Source: Fusibacter paucivorans
Lineage (GTDB): Bacteria; Bacillota; Clostridia; Peptostreptococcales; Acidaminobacteraceae
Assembly: GCF_018390735.1 (NCBI RefSeq)
Contig: NZ_JAHBCL010000010.1
Span: 62,001 to 126,000, forward strand
Length of the DNA stretch: 64,000 nucleotides
Direction: 5' to 3'
In this document: positions 44,947-54,715 of the stretch, piece after piece
Position numbering within the stretch: position 1 is the first letter of the stretch
Layout of the letters: every line of letters begins with the position of its first letter
The notes under the pieces: generated by a model
What the model was told of the DNA's origin: nothing
Seen by the model: only the letters and a program-made list of their open reading frames with translations
The model's database searches: none
Made by a program: the position numbers and the translations under genes

Positions 44947-45831
44947 ATGGATAAACTGAGAGGTCTTTTATTCGGCGCAATGATTGGTGATTCCTTTGCG
45001 TTGCCTGCACATTGGATTTATGATATAGGCCAAATACGAGAGGCATTTTCAGATTATACTGCATACAGGCCAACAGTCCGACATACTTTCCATCAAAATA
45101 AGCCGAAAGGTACTCAGACGCATTATGGCGATCAGGCACTTTTAATGCTAAGAAGTATTGCTTCTAGTGAAGGCTTTCAGCTTGAAACATACCGTCAGCA
45201 TTGGCTGCATATGATGTCAAACTACGAAGGTTATCTCGACAAAGCGACAAAAGACAGTTTGCCGCTGCTAAAGTCCGGCCTCAAAACCGGTTCTGCTTCA
45301 GATGACCTTGGCGGTTTTGTCATGTGCGCCCCGCTGATTACATATCATTTCGACGACATAGCACTCTTTGACGATTTACATGATGCCATTCGCATGACGC
45401 ATGATTCACCTGCTCTACTGTCAGCAGCTGATTTCATCACCTGCGTTCTCATGGAACTCGTCATCGGCAAAACGTTAGTCGAATCGCTCGATGAAATTGC
45501 TGCGGCACATGAAGACGGCGCCAAATGGCTGGCACTCGCACGCAAGCATCTGGGCGCCGCTACCACTGACAGCATTCGTACAATAGGTCAAAGCTGCGCC
45601 ATGGCTTTTGCCCTGCCAAGCGCACTGGTTATCGTTTTAGAGTATCCTGACGATTTCATGGGCGCCATGCGCGCCAATGTGCTCGCAGGCGGCGATTCAG
45701 CAGCACGCGGTATGCTCATCGGCATGCTGCTCGGTGCGGCAATGGGTATCCAAGGCATTCCGAAACCGCTTATTGACGGGATCGCGTGCCGAGATTTACT
45801 CATGAGTTTTACTAAACACAACCGTGTTTAA
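44947..45831 (+). CDS. ADP-ribosylglycohydrolase family protein with altered metal motifs
   Basis: A 294-residue all-helical protein of the ADP-ribosylglycohydrolase/J1-crystallin group. The N-terminal motif GLLFGAMIGDSFALPAHWIYD and the C-terminal NVLAGGDSAARGMLIGMLLGA fit the family. However, the dimetal motif usually written TDDT reads HYGDQ here, and the second usually GDTDT reads GDSAAR, so several Mg ligands are lost. It may have another hydrolase activity or none. ATG 44947 lies five bases after AAGGAGG. A strong terminator follows. Confidence 0.85.
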   Translation: MDKLRGLLFGAMIGDSFALPAHWIYDIGQIREAFSDYTAYRPTVRHTFHQNKPKGTQTHYGDQALLMLRSIASSEGFQLETYRQHWLHMMSNYEGYLDKATKDSLPLLKSGLKTGSASDDLGGFVMCAPLITYHFDDIALFDDLHDAIRMTHDSPALLSAADFITCVLMELVIGKTLVESLDEIAAAHEDGAKWLALARKHLGAATTDSIRTIGQSCAMAFALPSALVIVLEYPDDFMGAMRANVLAGGDSAARGMLIGMLLGAAMGIQGIPKPLIDGIACRDLLMSFTKHNRV

Positions 45832-45848
45832 TGTATCTGCTTATGCCC

Positions 45849-45912
45849 CCGATACACCTTATGCAAACACATAGGCTCATATGTGTGACAATATGCGTGT
45901 ATCGGTTTTTTT
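45849..45912 (+). terminator. Terminator of the ADP-ribosylglycohydrolase gene
   Basis: CCGATACAC (45849-45857) pairs perfectly with GTGTATCGG (45897-45905), with an inner ACACATA/TATGTGT stem, followed by seven T. The T-run reaches the stop codon of the convergent histidine kinase gene. Confidence 0.9.
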
Positions 45913-47596
45913 AATGCGCTTTAAACGTTTCTTCAGTGGCAAAAGGTAAAATCACCTTGAACGTGGTTCCCTCTCCCGCTGTGCTTTCTACAGTAATGCT
46001 GCCATTGTGCTTCGCCATAATATCCTGACTGAGTGCAAGCCCCAAGCCGCTGCCTTTGCCAATGGGTTTTGTCGTAAACCCCTGATCAAATATCCTTTCC
46101 ATGACGCCTTCCGGCATACCAATGCCGTCATCTGCTATCTCAACAATGACGTTTGCCTCTTCCTGATATAGCCTGATCCAAATATGTCCCGTACGTTCTA
46201 TGGCATCAATCGCATTGGTGATGATATTCATAAATACCTGATTCAACAGTGAAGCATAACACATAACGGCGGGAAGCGCTTCATACGTTTTGATGATTTC
46301 AATACGGCTCTTCCACAAATTCGACGTCAGCAGCAGGACGCTGTCGATACCTTCACGCAAATCTGCAGCTTGAAAATTAGACTGATCAATCCGAGAAAAC
46401 TGTTTGATATTGCGAATAATTTCAATCACGCGATCTGCGGCTTCAATCACCATTTGGTTGGTCGTTTTTATCTTGCCTGCCTGCTGCTGCATACGTGTTA
46501 TATCCTCGCTGTGCTCAAATTGGCCAAGAATCATATCGGCCATTTGCGCGTTGCTTCGAATAGCACCGACTGGCGTATTGATTTCATGCACAATAGCGGC
46601 GGTAATTTGACCGACTGAAGCCATTTTTTCGTTCTGTATCAACTGCTTTTGCTGCGTTTCGATGATTTCACGGTTCTTCACAAGTTCTTCGTTTTGAACA
46701 GTCAGTTCTTCATTTTGATTTTCAAGTGTACTTTGCAGCGTTCTAAATTTATCATGAATAGCATTAGAACTTGCGATCATCTCTGCAATTTCTTCCGGTG
46801 GCCGTTTGATACCCAGTGTGTAGTGACTCACTTCATTGATTTGATACGCTGCAATGCGTTTCAACTGACTATTGAGCTGACTGAGAGGCCGCATGATTCC
46901 CTTTGCCATCATCATGCTGACAATTTTAACAATGAGAATGGAAAGCAGCGACATGACGATAAGCGTCGCAATATAGGGCACTAAAATAATCTGGAGCAGC
47001 TGCGGGTCCATTGCAATACTGAGTTCACCAATTTGATTCCCGTCAGCATTCACGATGGGCATCCGTTTCCGATGCGTATTAATCATGGCATACACTTTGC
47101 CATTCGTATCAATTTCTTCAGATTTTGTCAAGCTGAGCATCCGATCATCAACAGTCACTGTAATATTGCAAATATCCATATTAACCATATAGGCTTCGAG
47201 AAAATCGTTGATATTATTATAGATTTCGCCTGAGATCAGCATCAATCGCTTGACGTCATTGTCGCTTTCCACGACGATCACCGCCGAATCATCAATCGCA
47301 ATCCCCTCCGGCATCTCCATTGCAACAGCATTCTCACTTTCAAGGTTTTGAATGATTTCCTCTATGGAATAGTTCATTGTAAATGCCTGATTGATCATCG
47401 CCTTCGATGTTGTACTCTCACGTGTCGCTTCATATCTTTTGACGATATCATCTGTCGCTGACTTGGTTATAAAGTATGTCACAGGGTATAATGTCAACAG
47501 GAAAACCGGAACGATGATTGCAAAAATGATGATAAGTGTCAACAGATTGGCAATAAACATGGAACGCTCAATTTTTCGTTTAATCGTGTGTTTCAT
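45911..47596 (-). CDS. Membrane sensor histidine kinase
   Basis: A 561-residue sensor kinase. Helix 1 (about 15-40) and helix 2 (about 205-230) bracket an extracytoplasmic sensor domain. A HAMP-like segment, a coiled coil (LENQNEELTVQNEELVKN) and a phospho-acceptor domain with His in IVHEINTPVGAIRSN follow. The ATPase domain has NIITNAIDAI, DDGIGMPEG and GKGSGLGLALSQDI, all intact. ATG 47594-47596 follows GAGGG. It is divergent from the HD-GYP response regulator at 47712, and the two probably form one two-component system. Confidence 0.92.
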   Translation of the reverse strand: MKHTIKRKIERSMFIANLLTLIIIFAIIVPVFLLTLYPVTYFITKSATDDIVKRYEATRESTTSKAMINQAFTMNYSIEEIIQNLESENAVAMEMPEGIAIDDSAVIVVESDNDVKRLMLISGEIYNNINDFLEAYMVNMDICNITVTVDDRMLSLTKSEEIDTNGKVYAMINTHRKRMPIVNADGNQIGELSIAMDPQLLQIILVPYIATLIVMSLLSILIVKIVSMMMAKGIMRPLSQLNSQLKRIAAYQINEVSHYTLGIKRPPEEIAEMIASSNAIHDKFRTLQSTLENQNEELTVQNEELVKNREIIETQQKQLIQNEKMASVGQITAAIVHEINTPVGAIRSNAQMADMILGQFEHSEDITRMQQQAGKIKTTNQMVIEAADRVIEIIRNIKQFSRIDQSNFQAADLREGIDSVLLLTSNLWKSRIEIIKTYEALPAVMCYASLLNQVFMNIITNAIDAIERTGHIWIRLYQEEANVIVEIADDGIGMPEGVMERIFDQGFTTKPIGKGSGLGLALSQDIMAKHNGSITVESTAGEGTTFKVILPFATEETFKAH

Positions 47597-47647
47597 AATA
47601 GCCCTCATCAATTATTCTGTGTTAAAATATATTTAGCTTACAGCCTT

Positions 47648-47676
47648 ATTATACCCCAATCCGGGCATTAATTGCC
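47648..47676. promoter_or_regulatory. Divergent control region of the kinase and HD-GYP regulator
   Basis: A perfect TATAAT (47648-47653, minus strand) is the likely -10 of the kinase gene. A small palindrome GGCA-TTAAT-TGCC (47664-47676) lies just upstream and is a possible regulator site. Confidence 0.4.
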
Positions 47677-47711
47677 ACTAACTTAAACTCGCAGAAAACA
47701 GGAGCACTAAC

Positions 47712-48776
47712 ATGCGTAAAATTATCATCGTCGACGACGAACCCATGATTACCAACACCCTTGCGACTCTGATCGAGCTCATGCTGGATTATGCCGTTTA
47801 TACTTTTAATAGCCCTTCTGATGTCTTAAACAGCTCCATTGTCAAAAACGAACATATTGATTTGATCATTTCAGATTTCATCATGCCGGGCATGAACGGC
47901 CTAGAGCTGCTTTCCGCGATTAAAACAATGCAGCCGCATATTATTACGATTTTGCTAACCGGCTATTCCGACAAAGAAAGCGCAATCCGCAGTATTAACG
48001 ATTTAGGTCTTTACTATTACCTGGAAAAACCTTGGGATAACAATGAATTGATAAAAATTATTCAGAATGGTATTGAAAAAACAGAACTCGAAACAGCTCT
48101 GCATCAAAAAATTACTGTCATCGAGAAGAAAAATCAAGAAATTTCAAGACTTTACGAGCTTTTAAGACGTGATTTCAATCGTGAGATGGACAACGTTCTC
48201 GAACTGGTTCTCAGTTTATCCAATGTGATCGAAGCAAAAGATCATTATACTGACGGGCATACGAGGCGCGTTGCAGACCTCGCCATCGCACTTGCCAAGC
48301 GCCTGAACCTAAGTGAGCCGCAAATTCACAATATTGAGATCGGCGCCATTATCCATGATATTGGTAAAGTCGCCACGCCTGAAGTCATCTTAAACAAACC
48401 CGGGAGACTCACTTATGAAGAATTTGAAGTCATGAAAGAGCATTCTGAATCCGGCGCTAATATCATTATGCCCATTTCGACACTGAAAGACTGTGTGCCA
48501 ATCGTCCGTTCACATCACGAGAAACTCGATGGATCAGGCTACCCTTACGGGTTAAAAGGAGATGCAATTGGCATTGAAACACGCATTGTCGCTATTTCAG
48601 ATATCTTCGATGCACTCTACTCTGATCGCCCTTATCGTAGGGCTCTATCTTTTGAAGAGGTTAAAGCCATCTTAGATCATGATGCCGACAATGGCAAACT
48701 TGATCTCACCATTATCAAGACACTGTACGATTTGTATCACGAAGGTGCCATTGATGCTATTTATCGGGATGCTTAA
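47712..48776 (+). CDS. Response regulator with HD-GYP phosphodiesterase domain
   Basis: A 354-residue RpfG-like protein. The receiver (1-122) has Asp8, Asp9 and the phospho-acceptor Asp55 (IISDFIMPG). A helical linker is followed by a complete HD-GYP domain (about 160-345): EAKDHYTDGHTRRV, IIHDIGKV, HHEKLDGSGYP and ISDIFDALYS. It should hydrolyse cyclic-di-GMP when phosphorylated, most likely by the kinase encoded divergently. The metallophosphoesterase gene follows 38 bases later. Confidence 0.94.
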   Translation: MRKIIIVDDEPMITNTLATLIELMLDYAVYTFNSPSDVLNSSIVKNEHIDLIISDFIMPGMNGLELLSAIKTMQPHIITILLTGYSDKESAIRSINDLGLYYYLEKPWDNNELIKIIQNGIEKTELETALHQKITVIEKKNQEISRLYELLRRDFNREMDNVLELVLSLSNVIEAKDHYTDGHTRRVADLAIALAKRLNLSEPQIHNIEIGAIIHDIGKVATPEVILNKPGRLTYEEFEVMKEHSESGANIIMPISTLKDCVPIVRSHHEKLDGSGYPYGLKGDAIGIETRIVAISDIFDALYSDRPYRRALSFEEVKAILDHDADNGKLDLTIIKTLYDLYHEGAIDAIYRDA

Positions 48777-48814
48777 GACTTTTACAGTGTCAATTGGAAA
48801 GTACGAGGCAAAAT

Positions 48815-49699
48815 ATGTTTACATTAAAACGTTTAAATCAGGCATATGAACATGCAGAGCACTTTACCATTGACAACACGACCAAACTCATCTTTTTCAG
48901 TGATGTTCATCGGGGCGACAACAGTCTTTCTGACGAATTCGCTCACAATCAGAACCTGTATTTTTACGCATTAAAATATTATTACGCCAACGGTTTTACC
49001 TATGTCGAAGTCGGTGATGGTGACGAACTCTGGGAACACAGCAAGTTTGAAGTTATTCGCTATGCACACAGCGATGTCTACATTCTACTGAGACTTTTTT
49101 TTGATCAGCAGCGATTTATCATGCTCTACGGCAATCACAATATCGCCTTTAAACATCAGCATCACATTGAACAAATGCTCTTTTCCTTTTATGATGAATA
49201 CACTTCTTTCACCGATCATCTCTTCCCGAATATTAAAGTTCACGAAGGCATTGTCATACATCATGCCGAAAGCAATCGTGAAATCTTCGTCGTTCATGGT
49301 CACCAAGGTGATTTTATCAATGATCAAATTTGGCCGGTCATGAAATTCCTCAACCGCCACTTTTGGCGTTACCTGCATGTCGTCGGTTTTCACAACCCAG
49401 CCAGTCCTGCGAAAAACGTTCACAAACGTCACAAGATTGAACGCAATTACAATAAATGGCTTGCATTAAATGACAAACTATTGATCGCAGGGCATACACA
49501 TCGGCCAAAATTCCCAAAACAGAATGAACGCCCTTACTTTAATACGGGCTGCTGCATTCATCCGCGAAACATCACGGGCATCGAAATCGAAAATGGTGAG
49601 ATTGCCTTAATTGAGTGGCGCATTACACCTGATCTCGAAGGATGTTTGAAAATCAAGCGCCGCGTGGTTCGCGGCCCCGTGCCTATTGCTGATTTTTAA
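48815..49699 (+). CDS. Calcineurin-type metallophosphoesterase
   Basis: A 294-residue phosphoesterase with all metal motifs: FFSDVHRGDN, VGDGDELWEH, LYGNHN, VVHGHQGD and AGHTHRPKF. It resembles the group of UDP-2,3-diacylglucosamine hydrolase-like and Ser/Thr phosphatase-like proteins of Gram-positives, whose substrates are mostly unknown. ATG 48815, six bases after ACGAGG, is preferred over TTG 48794. It is probably cotranscribed with the HD-GYP regulator, 38 bases upstream. Confidence 0.9.
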   Translation: MFTLKRLNQAYEHAEHFTIDNTTKLIFFSDVHRGDNSLSDEFAHNQNLYFYALKYYYANGFTYVEVGDGDELWEHSKFEVIRYAHSDVYILLRLFFDQQRFIMLYGNHNIAFKHQHHIEQMLFSFYDEYTSFTDHLFPNIKVHEGIVIHHAESNREIFVVHGHQGDFINDQIWPVMKFLNRHFWRYLHVVGFHNPASPAKNVHKRHKIERNYNKWLALNDKLLIAGHTHRPKFPKQNERPYFNTGCCIHPRNITGIEIENGEIALIEWRITPDLEGCLKIKRRVVRGPVPIADF

Positions 49700-49707
49700 T
49701 TATTATA

Positions 49708-49765
49708 AAACCGGCCTCCAAAAGCGTCGTCTTTAAGCTTCGCTTTTAGGGGTCGGTTTATTCTT
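49708..49765 (+). terminator. Terminator of the HD-GYP/metallophosphoesterase unit
   Basis: AAAACCGGCCTC pairs with GGGTCGGTTT, with an inner AAAAGCG/CGCTTTT stem, followed by a T-rich stretch. It lies between two convergent genes and could act in both directions. Confidence 0.75.
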
Positions 49766-49819
49766 TTAAGCAACTCTTTTTGAAATTGTTTTTAAAAAAT
49801 AGTTTTTCGGCAATTTGAT

Positions 49820-51655
49820 TCATACAGTCTTAAGGCGCTCGTACAGCGCACTAAAGGCATCAAAATGACGGGCTAGGCTATCAATAATCATCGGATCAAA
49901 ATGTGTTCCGCGACCTTTTACAATCATTGCCCAAGCTGTTTCAAAGCTGTAAGCCTCTTTGTATGGCCTTACGTTGGTCAGGGCATCAAAGACATCCGCT
50001 ATTGCAACAATGCGTGCAGAAAGTGGAATTTGCTCCCCAGAAAGCCCATCTGGATACCCCGTCCCATCATAATGCTCATGATGAGACTTGGCGATTTCGC
50101 GTGCAATCTTGAAGTAATCACTTCGATCGACGTACATCCCTGCCGTCATATTCACCAAAACATCAAATCCAATGAGTGTATGCTTTTTAATAACGGCAAA
50201 CTCTTCTGCCGTCAATTTTCCGGGTTTATTTAAAACCGCTTCGCTTATGCCTACTTTTCCAATATCGTGCAGCGGACTGAATTTAAGAATTTTATCAATG
50301 TACGACTCATCAACCTGCTGAACGTACAAAGCATCATTGTATAGGCACTCCGCAACAAATTTTGCATAAATGCTCATGCGATCAATATGATTGCCCGTCA
50401 CGTAATCTTTCGATTCTACAATTTTAGCGAAGCCTTTCACAGAAGCCAAAATGAGATCGTCAAAGACAAAACTCTTTTCAAAGGCAATGGCCAACGATGT
50501 GGTTAAACTATCTACAAACTGCATGTGGGCTTCATTATAGGCATCTTTGTGTTTTGATGAGAAAAAGATGACGCCAATGACCTGCTGATCTACCAGCAGC
50601 GGCACTGTCATTGATGCTCGAATGCCCTCTTCCAGGATAATTTTTGTCGATTCGGATTTTGGATGCGATTCAAGATAAGCTTCCAAATCGTTGATAATTC
50701 TAATTTTACGACTGCGAATCACATCGGCTATTGACGATCGTGAAAGCGGTTCCTGATAATTGCGTCCCATCAGTGCCGTGTAGTCCGCTCTCGCTCGAAG
50801 TGCTCGAATATACTGACCGTCCTCTGTAATAATGGCGATTGCAAATCGATTATAAGGCAAAAAAGGTTTACAGGCACGGAAGACAAAGTCCATCACTTCG
50901 TCAAAATCTTTTTGGGCATATATTTTAGAATTGAGCTCTGTAATCATTGAGAGCCGTTCTGTAAAATGATTTAATTTTTCTGCAAAAATGCCCAACTCAT
51001 GTCGCATGCCCATCTCGATCTTAGGGGGTGACATTTCATTGTTTGCCAAACGATCATCAATAATGCCGCTGAATTTTTTTAGCGGCTTTAAAAGCTGCAT
51101 ATCGACTATAATAAAAATCAAAACGAGTATCAAAAGATCATAAACAACCATAATCCCATTCAAGAAGCCTGATTTTACATTATTTTCACGTATGACGACG
51201 ATTGAATCCTGACGAATTCTGGCAATATATGCTTTTAGTTGTTCAATGTCGTCTAAGGTCGAAGCGATCAGCCTTTCATCAAAGGTTGCATCGTCTTTCA
51301 TCCGCATCTCCAGATCATCCGTTAGCTTTGCGATCATCGTTACATTGCCCGTGTCAATTTCAGCGTCATAAATACCATTTTGTTCTGCACGATTCAAGGC
51401 TGTTCGAAGGTTTTCAATTTCACCGTCAATCATATCGCGTATGTCGCGATGCATATCGGCAATGACAAAGTATTTGTAATAGTGTTTTTCGATTTCATCC
51501 AGCGAAGAGACCATGGCAATGCTGGTGCTCACATAACCATTATAAGAAACAACCGTTTTTTCATAGTAGGATATGCGGTATAATAATATAAAAAGTAAAA
51601 GCCCTGAAATAATCATAAGGGCTACAAATGTTTTTTTCAATGATATTTGCTGCAT
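49820..51655 (-). CDS. Membrane protein with GAF and HD-GYP phosphodiesterase domains
   Basis: A 611-residue signalling protein. Two membrane helices (about 8-28 and 165-185) frame an extracytoplasmic four-helix-type sensor. A GAF domain (about 245-390, YNRFAIAIITEDGQYI, ASMTVPLLVDQQVIGVIFF) and a C-terminal HD-GYP domain (about 400-595) follow, with PLHDIGKVG, SHHEHYDGTGYP and IADVFDALTN intact. It should degrade cyclic-di-GMP in response to an outside signal. The ORF extends upstream to 51799, but the ATG at 51653-51655 has GGAG at five bases and starts right before the first helix. Confidence 0.88.
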   Translation of the reverse strand: MQQISLKKTFVALMIISGLLLFILLYRISYYEKTVVSYNGYVSTSIAMVSSLDEIEKHYYKYFVIADMHRDIRDMIDGEIENLRTALNRAEQNGIYDAEIDTGNVTMIAKLTDDLEMRMKDDATFDERLIASTLDDIEQLKAYIARIRQDSIVVIRENNVKSGFLNGIMVVYDLLILVLIFIIVDMQLLKPLKKFSGIIDDRLANNEMSPPKIEMGMRHELGIFAEKLNHFTERLSMITELNSKIYAQKDFDEVMDFVFRACKPFLPYNRFAIAIITEDGQYIRALRARADYTALMGRNYQEPLSRSSIADVIRSRKIRIINDLEAYLESHPKSESTKIILEEGIRASMTVPLLVDQQVIGVIFFSSKHKDAYNEAHMQFVDSLTTSLAIAFEKSFVFDDLILASVKGFAKIVESKDYVTGNHIDRMSIYAKFVAECLYNDALYVQQVDESYIDKILKFSPLHDIGKVGISEAVLNKPGKLTAEEFAVIKKHTLIGFDVLVNMTAGMYVDRSDYFKIAREIAKSHHEHYDGTGYPDGLSGEQIPLSARIVAIADVFDALTNVRPYKEAYSFETAWAMIVKGRGTHFDPMIIDSLARHFDAFSALYERLKTV

Positions 51656-51926
51656 CATAACTCCATCAGTTTTCATATTCTGCATCGTCAACAAATTAGG
51701 TTCGATGTTGGTCGATTGTACCATCTTTATATTCACAAACGCTAGCTTCATTTTCATTGTATCATATCCGTATGTGAGGAAAAAGCAAATTTGCGTCAAA
51801 GCACGCCATCTTCACAATATGCACTCATCCAAAACGATAGCGTAACTAACAGTCGGCTAAAAACACCATTGTGAAAATTGTTTCGCAAGAATACACCTTT
51901 AAACCGAAACGCCTAGGAGGCAATAC

Positions 51927-52130
51927 ATGATTCCAAACGATCCGTATATTCTGTTAAGTTTCATCAATACCAAACTAAGGGACGCCTATCCTTCACTTGA
52001 AGCACTCTGCGACGATTTAAACATTGTGCCAACCGACCTGTGTAATCAGCTCAACGCAATTGGTTACGTCTATCGAAAAGATTTACGTCAATTCCTTTCT
52101 GTAGCAGCGCAATCGCCTCCTTCTCTTTGA
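51927..52130 (+). CDS. DUF4250 family protein
   Basis: A 67-residue protein matching DUF4250: it begins MIPNDPYILLSFINTKLRD, followed by YPSLEALCDDLNI and IGYVYRKDLRQF. The family is small and of unknown function and is found mainly in Bacillota. An excellent AGGAGG lies six bases before the ATG. Its last 80 bases overlap the 3' end of the convergent EAL gene, so both proteins are encoded by the same DNA there. Confidence 0.85.
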   Translation: MIPNDPYILLSFINTKLRDAYPSLEALCDDLNIVPTDLCNQLNAIGYVYRKDLRQFLSVAAQSPPSL

Positions 52131-54480
52131 GCGGCTTTGCAAAAAAATACCCTTGAAAACGACTGCAGGCAAATGCAATCAGCTGTTCCAGCTGCGCTTC
52201 TGTTTCTATCCCCTCAGCAATAATCTGAAGCTCCAACTGGCTTCCGAGTTTCAACATTGTCTCGACGAGACTGAGCACTTTGCTTCTCGTCATCATCCCA
52301 TCAATAAATGTACGATCAATTTTCAGTGTACTAATCGGCAGTTCAGCCAATTGACTCAATGAAGAATATCCTGTTCCGAAGTCATCCAAATGGATTTCAA
52401 TTGAAGCCTTTCGAAAGGCTTCTAAATTATCGCTAACCTCATCAATATATTTTGCAATAGCCGATTCTGTAATTTCAATTGCAATATAAATCCCTTCCCT
52501 TCGCGCTTTGACTATTTTATCAATAATCCGACGAATGTGTTCTGTGTTTAAGAGTTCAATATACGACAGGTTAACTGCAATGCCGATCTCCTGCCCGCCG
52601 TTGACTATCTTTCTGCCAAAGCCCAGCGCCTTCTCTAAAACAATCTCATCAATTCTGTGAATCTCCCCCAACTCTTCTGCCAGTCCAATAAAAACATCCG
52701 GTGAAATCATACCGTAATTGGGATGGCGCAGTCTTACCAACGCTTCAAACCCCCATATGCTGAATACACCGTTTTCATATTTAATCTGCGGTTGATAATA
52801 GACTTCAAAAAGCGATTCCATCATTGCTGTTCTTAAATAAGCAGAGATTTCTTTTACAAATACTTTGCGATTAAAATAATCCCAGTCAAATGCTTTTAAC
52901 TTGCCATAGTAATGTGTCTCATCACAGAATGTTCGTGTTTCTTCCAGCCGATCGAGGATGGTTTCAGTTGTTTCATTTCCGCGATACTCATAATAGGGAA
53001 ACATCAGCGTACACTGAACATCAACATTGAAAATATGAACAGGTCTTTCGTATTGCCTCGAAAGCGCAGCAACGCCATCGACCAACGTATCGTAGTATTG
53101 ATCCTTTTGCAGAACCAATACGCCAAAAGTGCCTGCCTGTATGACGCTAAAAATGGAAAAGTGACCAAATATGTTTTTAATATCATTGCCGAGCTGATAC
53201 TGCAATGCTTCAATCACTTTTTTCCCGTAGACTTGCATCAGCTTATCATAACGTGCAATACTAACATAAAAAACCAATAAGCTTTCATTTGACGTCAGCA
53301 TATACTTCTTCATGGTTTCTGTAAAATAATCAGCATTTAAAAAGCCCGTAATTGGGTCGTGAAAAGCATAGAACTCTACTTTTTCCTGTTCAATTTTACG
53401 TTGATGAATATCCAAAATAGACCCCGTAACACGCTGAAGACGATGAAAACCGTCTATATCCGCAATAGCATTAAACAAAAACCATTTAAGATAGCCATGC
53501 TTATCGGCTATTTGAATCTCAAGCGAAATAACGCGATCATCCGGCCATACCGCAGCACTGTTAAAATACATTTCGACACTTTTGTGTATTAAGGGAATGT
53601 GTTCAAACCATTCAATCGCCAGTCGATTCGATTCCGATTCCGGATAGGATAAAAGTTCACAAAACCGCTTCGATAAAAACCAAACTTTTGTAATCGGATA
53701 ATAGTCGAAAAATCCTTCACAACTGGCGTCCAGCACACGTTCATACCTTTTTTCAGATGTTTCCAGCCGCCAGCGATATTCGTCCAGTGTCTCATAGTTT
53801 TGCTTTAAGGACAACTCTGCTTGACGGACATTGTCATAAAGCGTTCGAATTTCTTCATTCTGCGTTTCAAGATCTTCCTTTGCGAGGTAAAGATCTTCGA
53901 TCTGGCGATGGATATGACGTTCACTATCCACGAGATAACACAGCGCAACAACAACGAGTGCAAACATCGACAGCCCCGCAAACATATTATTTTCAACCAT
54001 ATTTAAATAGGGATTATTCGGCGCTATCATCATTGTCGTCATGATATTGGCTACACCAATTACAATCGTTGTCAGCGCCAGTGATATATAGCGATGCGGA
54101 CGCTTATAAATATAATGACGATACACCTCTGCTATGACAATTGTCAGCAGCGTCGCAACAAAGCTTTCAATCACATTTCCGCGCTGAATCAGAAAAATAT
54201 AGGCATTGATCATACCGAAGGGAATCAATGCCGTACTAAGATCATAACAGACAATCGCCAATATCAAAATGGCAAATCGCCCATCTGACATATCCTGTAT
54301 CGCTGTAAGATCGACGAGCACCATGAGAAAAACGGCGGCTGACCCTAACATCAACCCTCGTCTGATTGGTGATTCAGCACGCTTCAACGATAGCGGACGA
54401 TATTTAATTTGAAGGTAAATAAGTGAAAACAACAGTCCATATGCAAAAAAAGCGGTGAGCATATAATTAAACCCAATCAT
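52051..54480 (-). CDS. Membrane PAS/GGDEF-like/EAL cyclic-di-GMP phosphodiesterase
   Basis: An 809-residue protein. About six membrane helices (1-185) are followed by a coiled coil (190-240), a PAS domain (about 245-370), a degenerate GGDEF domain (about 375-535, loop reads AGTFGV) and an EAL domain (about 545-795). The EAL domain keeps the catalytic motifs GFEALVR, IEITES, LDDFGTGYSSL, IIAEGIET and QGYFFAKPL, so it should be an active phosphodiesterase. The GGDEF part may bind GTP as a regulator. The C-terminal coding region overlaps the DUF4250 gene by 80 bases. Confidence 0.93.
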   Translation of the reverse strand: MIGFNYMLTAFFAYGLLFSLIYLQIKYRPLSLKRAESPIRRGLMLGSAAVFLMVLVDLTAIQDMSDGRFAILILAIVCYDLSTALIPFGMINAYIFLIQRGNVIESFVATLLTIVIAEVYRHYIYKRPHRYISLALTTIVIGVANIMTTMMIAPNNPYLNMVENNMFAGLSMFALVVVALCYLVDSERHIHRQIEDLYLAKEDLETQNEEIRTLYDNVRQAELSLKQNYETLDEYRWRLETSEKRYERVLDASCEGFFDYYPITKVWFLSKRFCELLSYPESESNRLAIEWFEHIPLIHKSVEMYFNSAAVWPDDRVISLEIQIADKHGYLKWFLFNAIADIDGFHRLQRVTGSILDIHQRKIEQEKVEFYAFHDPITGFLNADYFTETMKKYMLTSNESLLVFYVSIARYDKLMQVYGKKVIEALQYQLGNDIKNIFGHFSIFSVIQAGTFGVLVLQKDQYYDTLVDGVAALSRQYERPVHIFNVDVQCTLMFPYYEYRGNETTETILDRLEETRTFCDETHYYGKLKAFDWDYFNRKVFVKEISAYLRTAMMESLFEVYYQPQIKYENGVFSIWGFEALVRLRHPNYGMISPDVFIGLAEELGEIHRIDEIVLEKALGFGRKIVNGGQEIGIAVNLSYIELLNTEHIRRIIDKIVKARREGIYIAIEITESAIAKYIDEVSDNLEAFRKASIEIHLDDFGTGYSSLSQLAELPISTLKIDRTFIDGMMTRSKVLSLVETMLKLGSQLELQIIAEGIETEAQLEQLIAFACSRFQGYFFAKPLKEKEAIALLQKGIDVNLFDRRNQLR

Positions 54481-54634
54481 AAAAACCCCCTGCTGGTATT
54501 AGCTTATATATACCCGTTTGAACACCTATCAATCCAATGTTTGTTATCTCTACACATCTTTTCACAGGTGCGTATCTATCGCAAATTCCTATAGAACAAT
54601 CGTTGACCTGCTGAATGATGGCAAAATGGCTATC

Positions 54635-54670
54635 AAAAAAGCCGACTCATTGAATAATACACATGAGTCG
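54635..54670 (-). terminator. Terminator of the CoA-transferase operon
   Basis: CGACTCAT (54643-54650) and ATGAGTCG (54663-54670) form a perfect stem with a 12-base loop. On the minus strand it is followed by GCTTTTTT. It lies about 50 bases after the dehydrogenase stop. Confidence 0.85.
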
Positions 54671-54715
54671 ACTGATTGTGTTGTTGGAATATTTACTGCA
54701 TATGATCGTGATATC

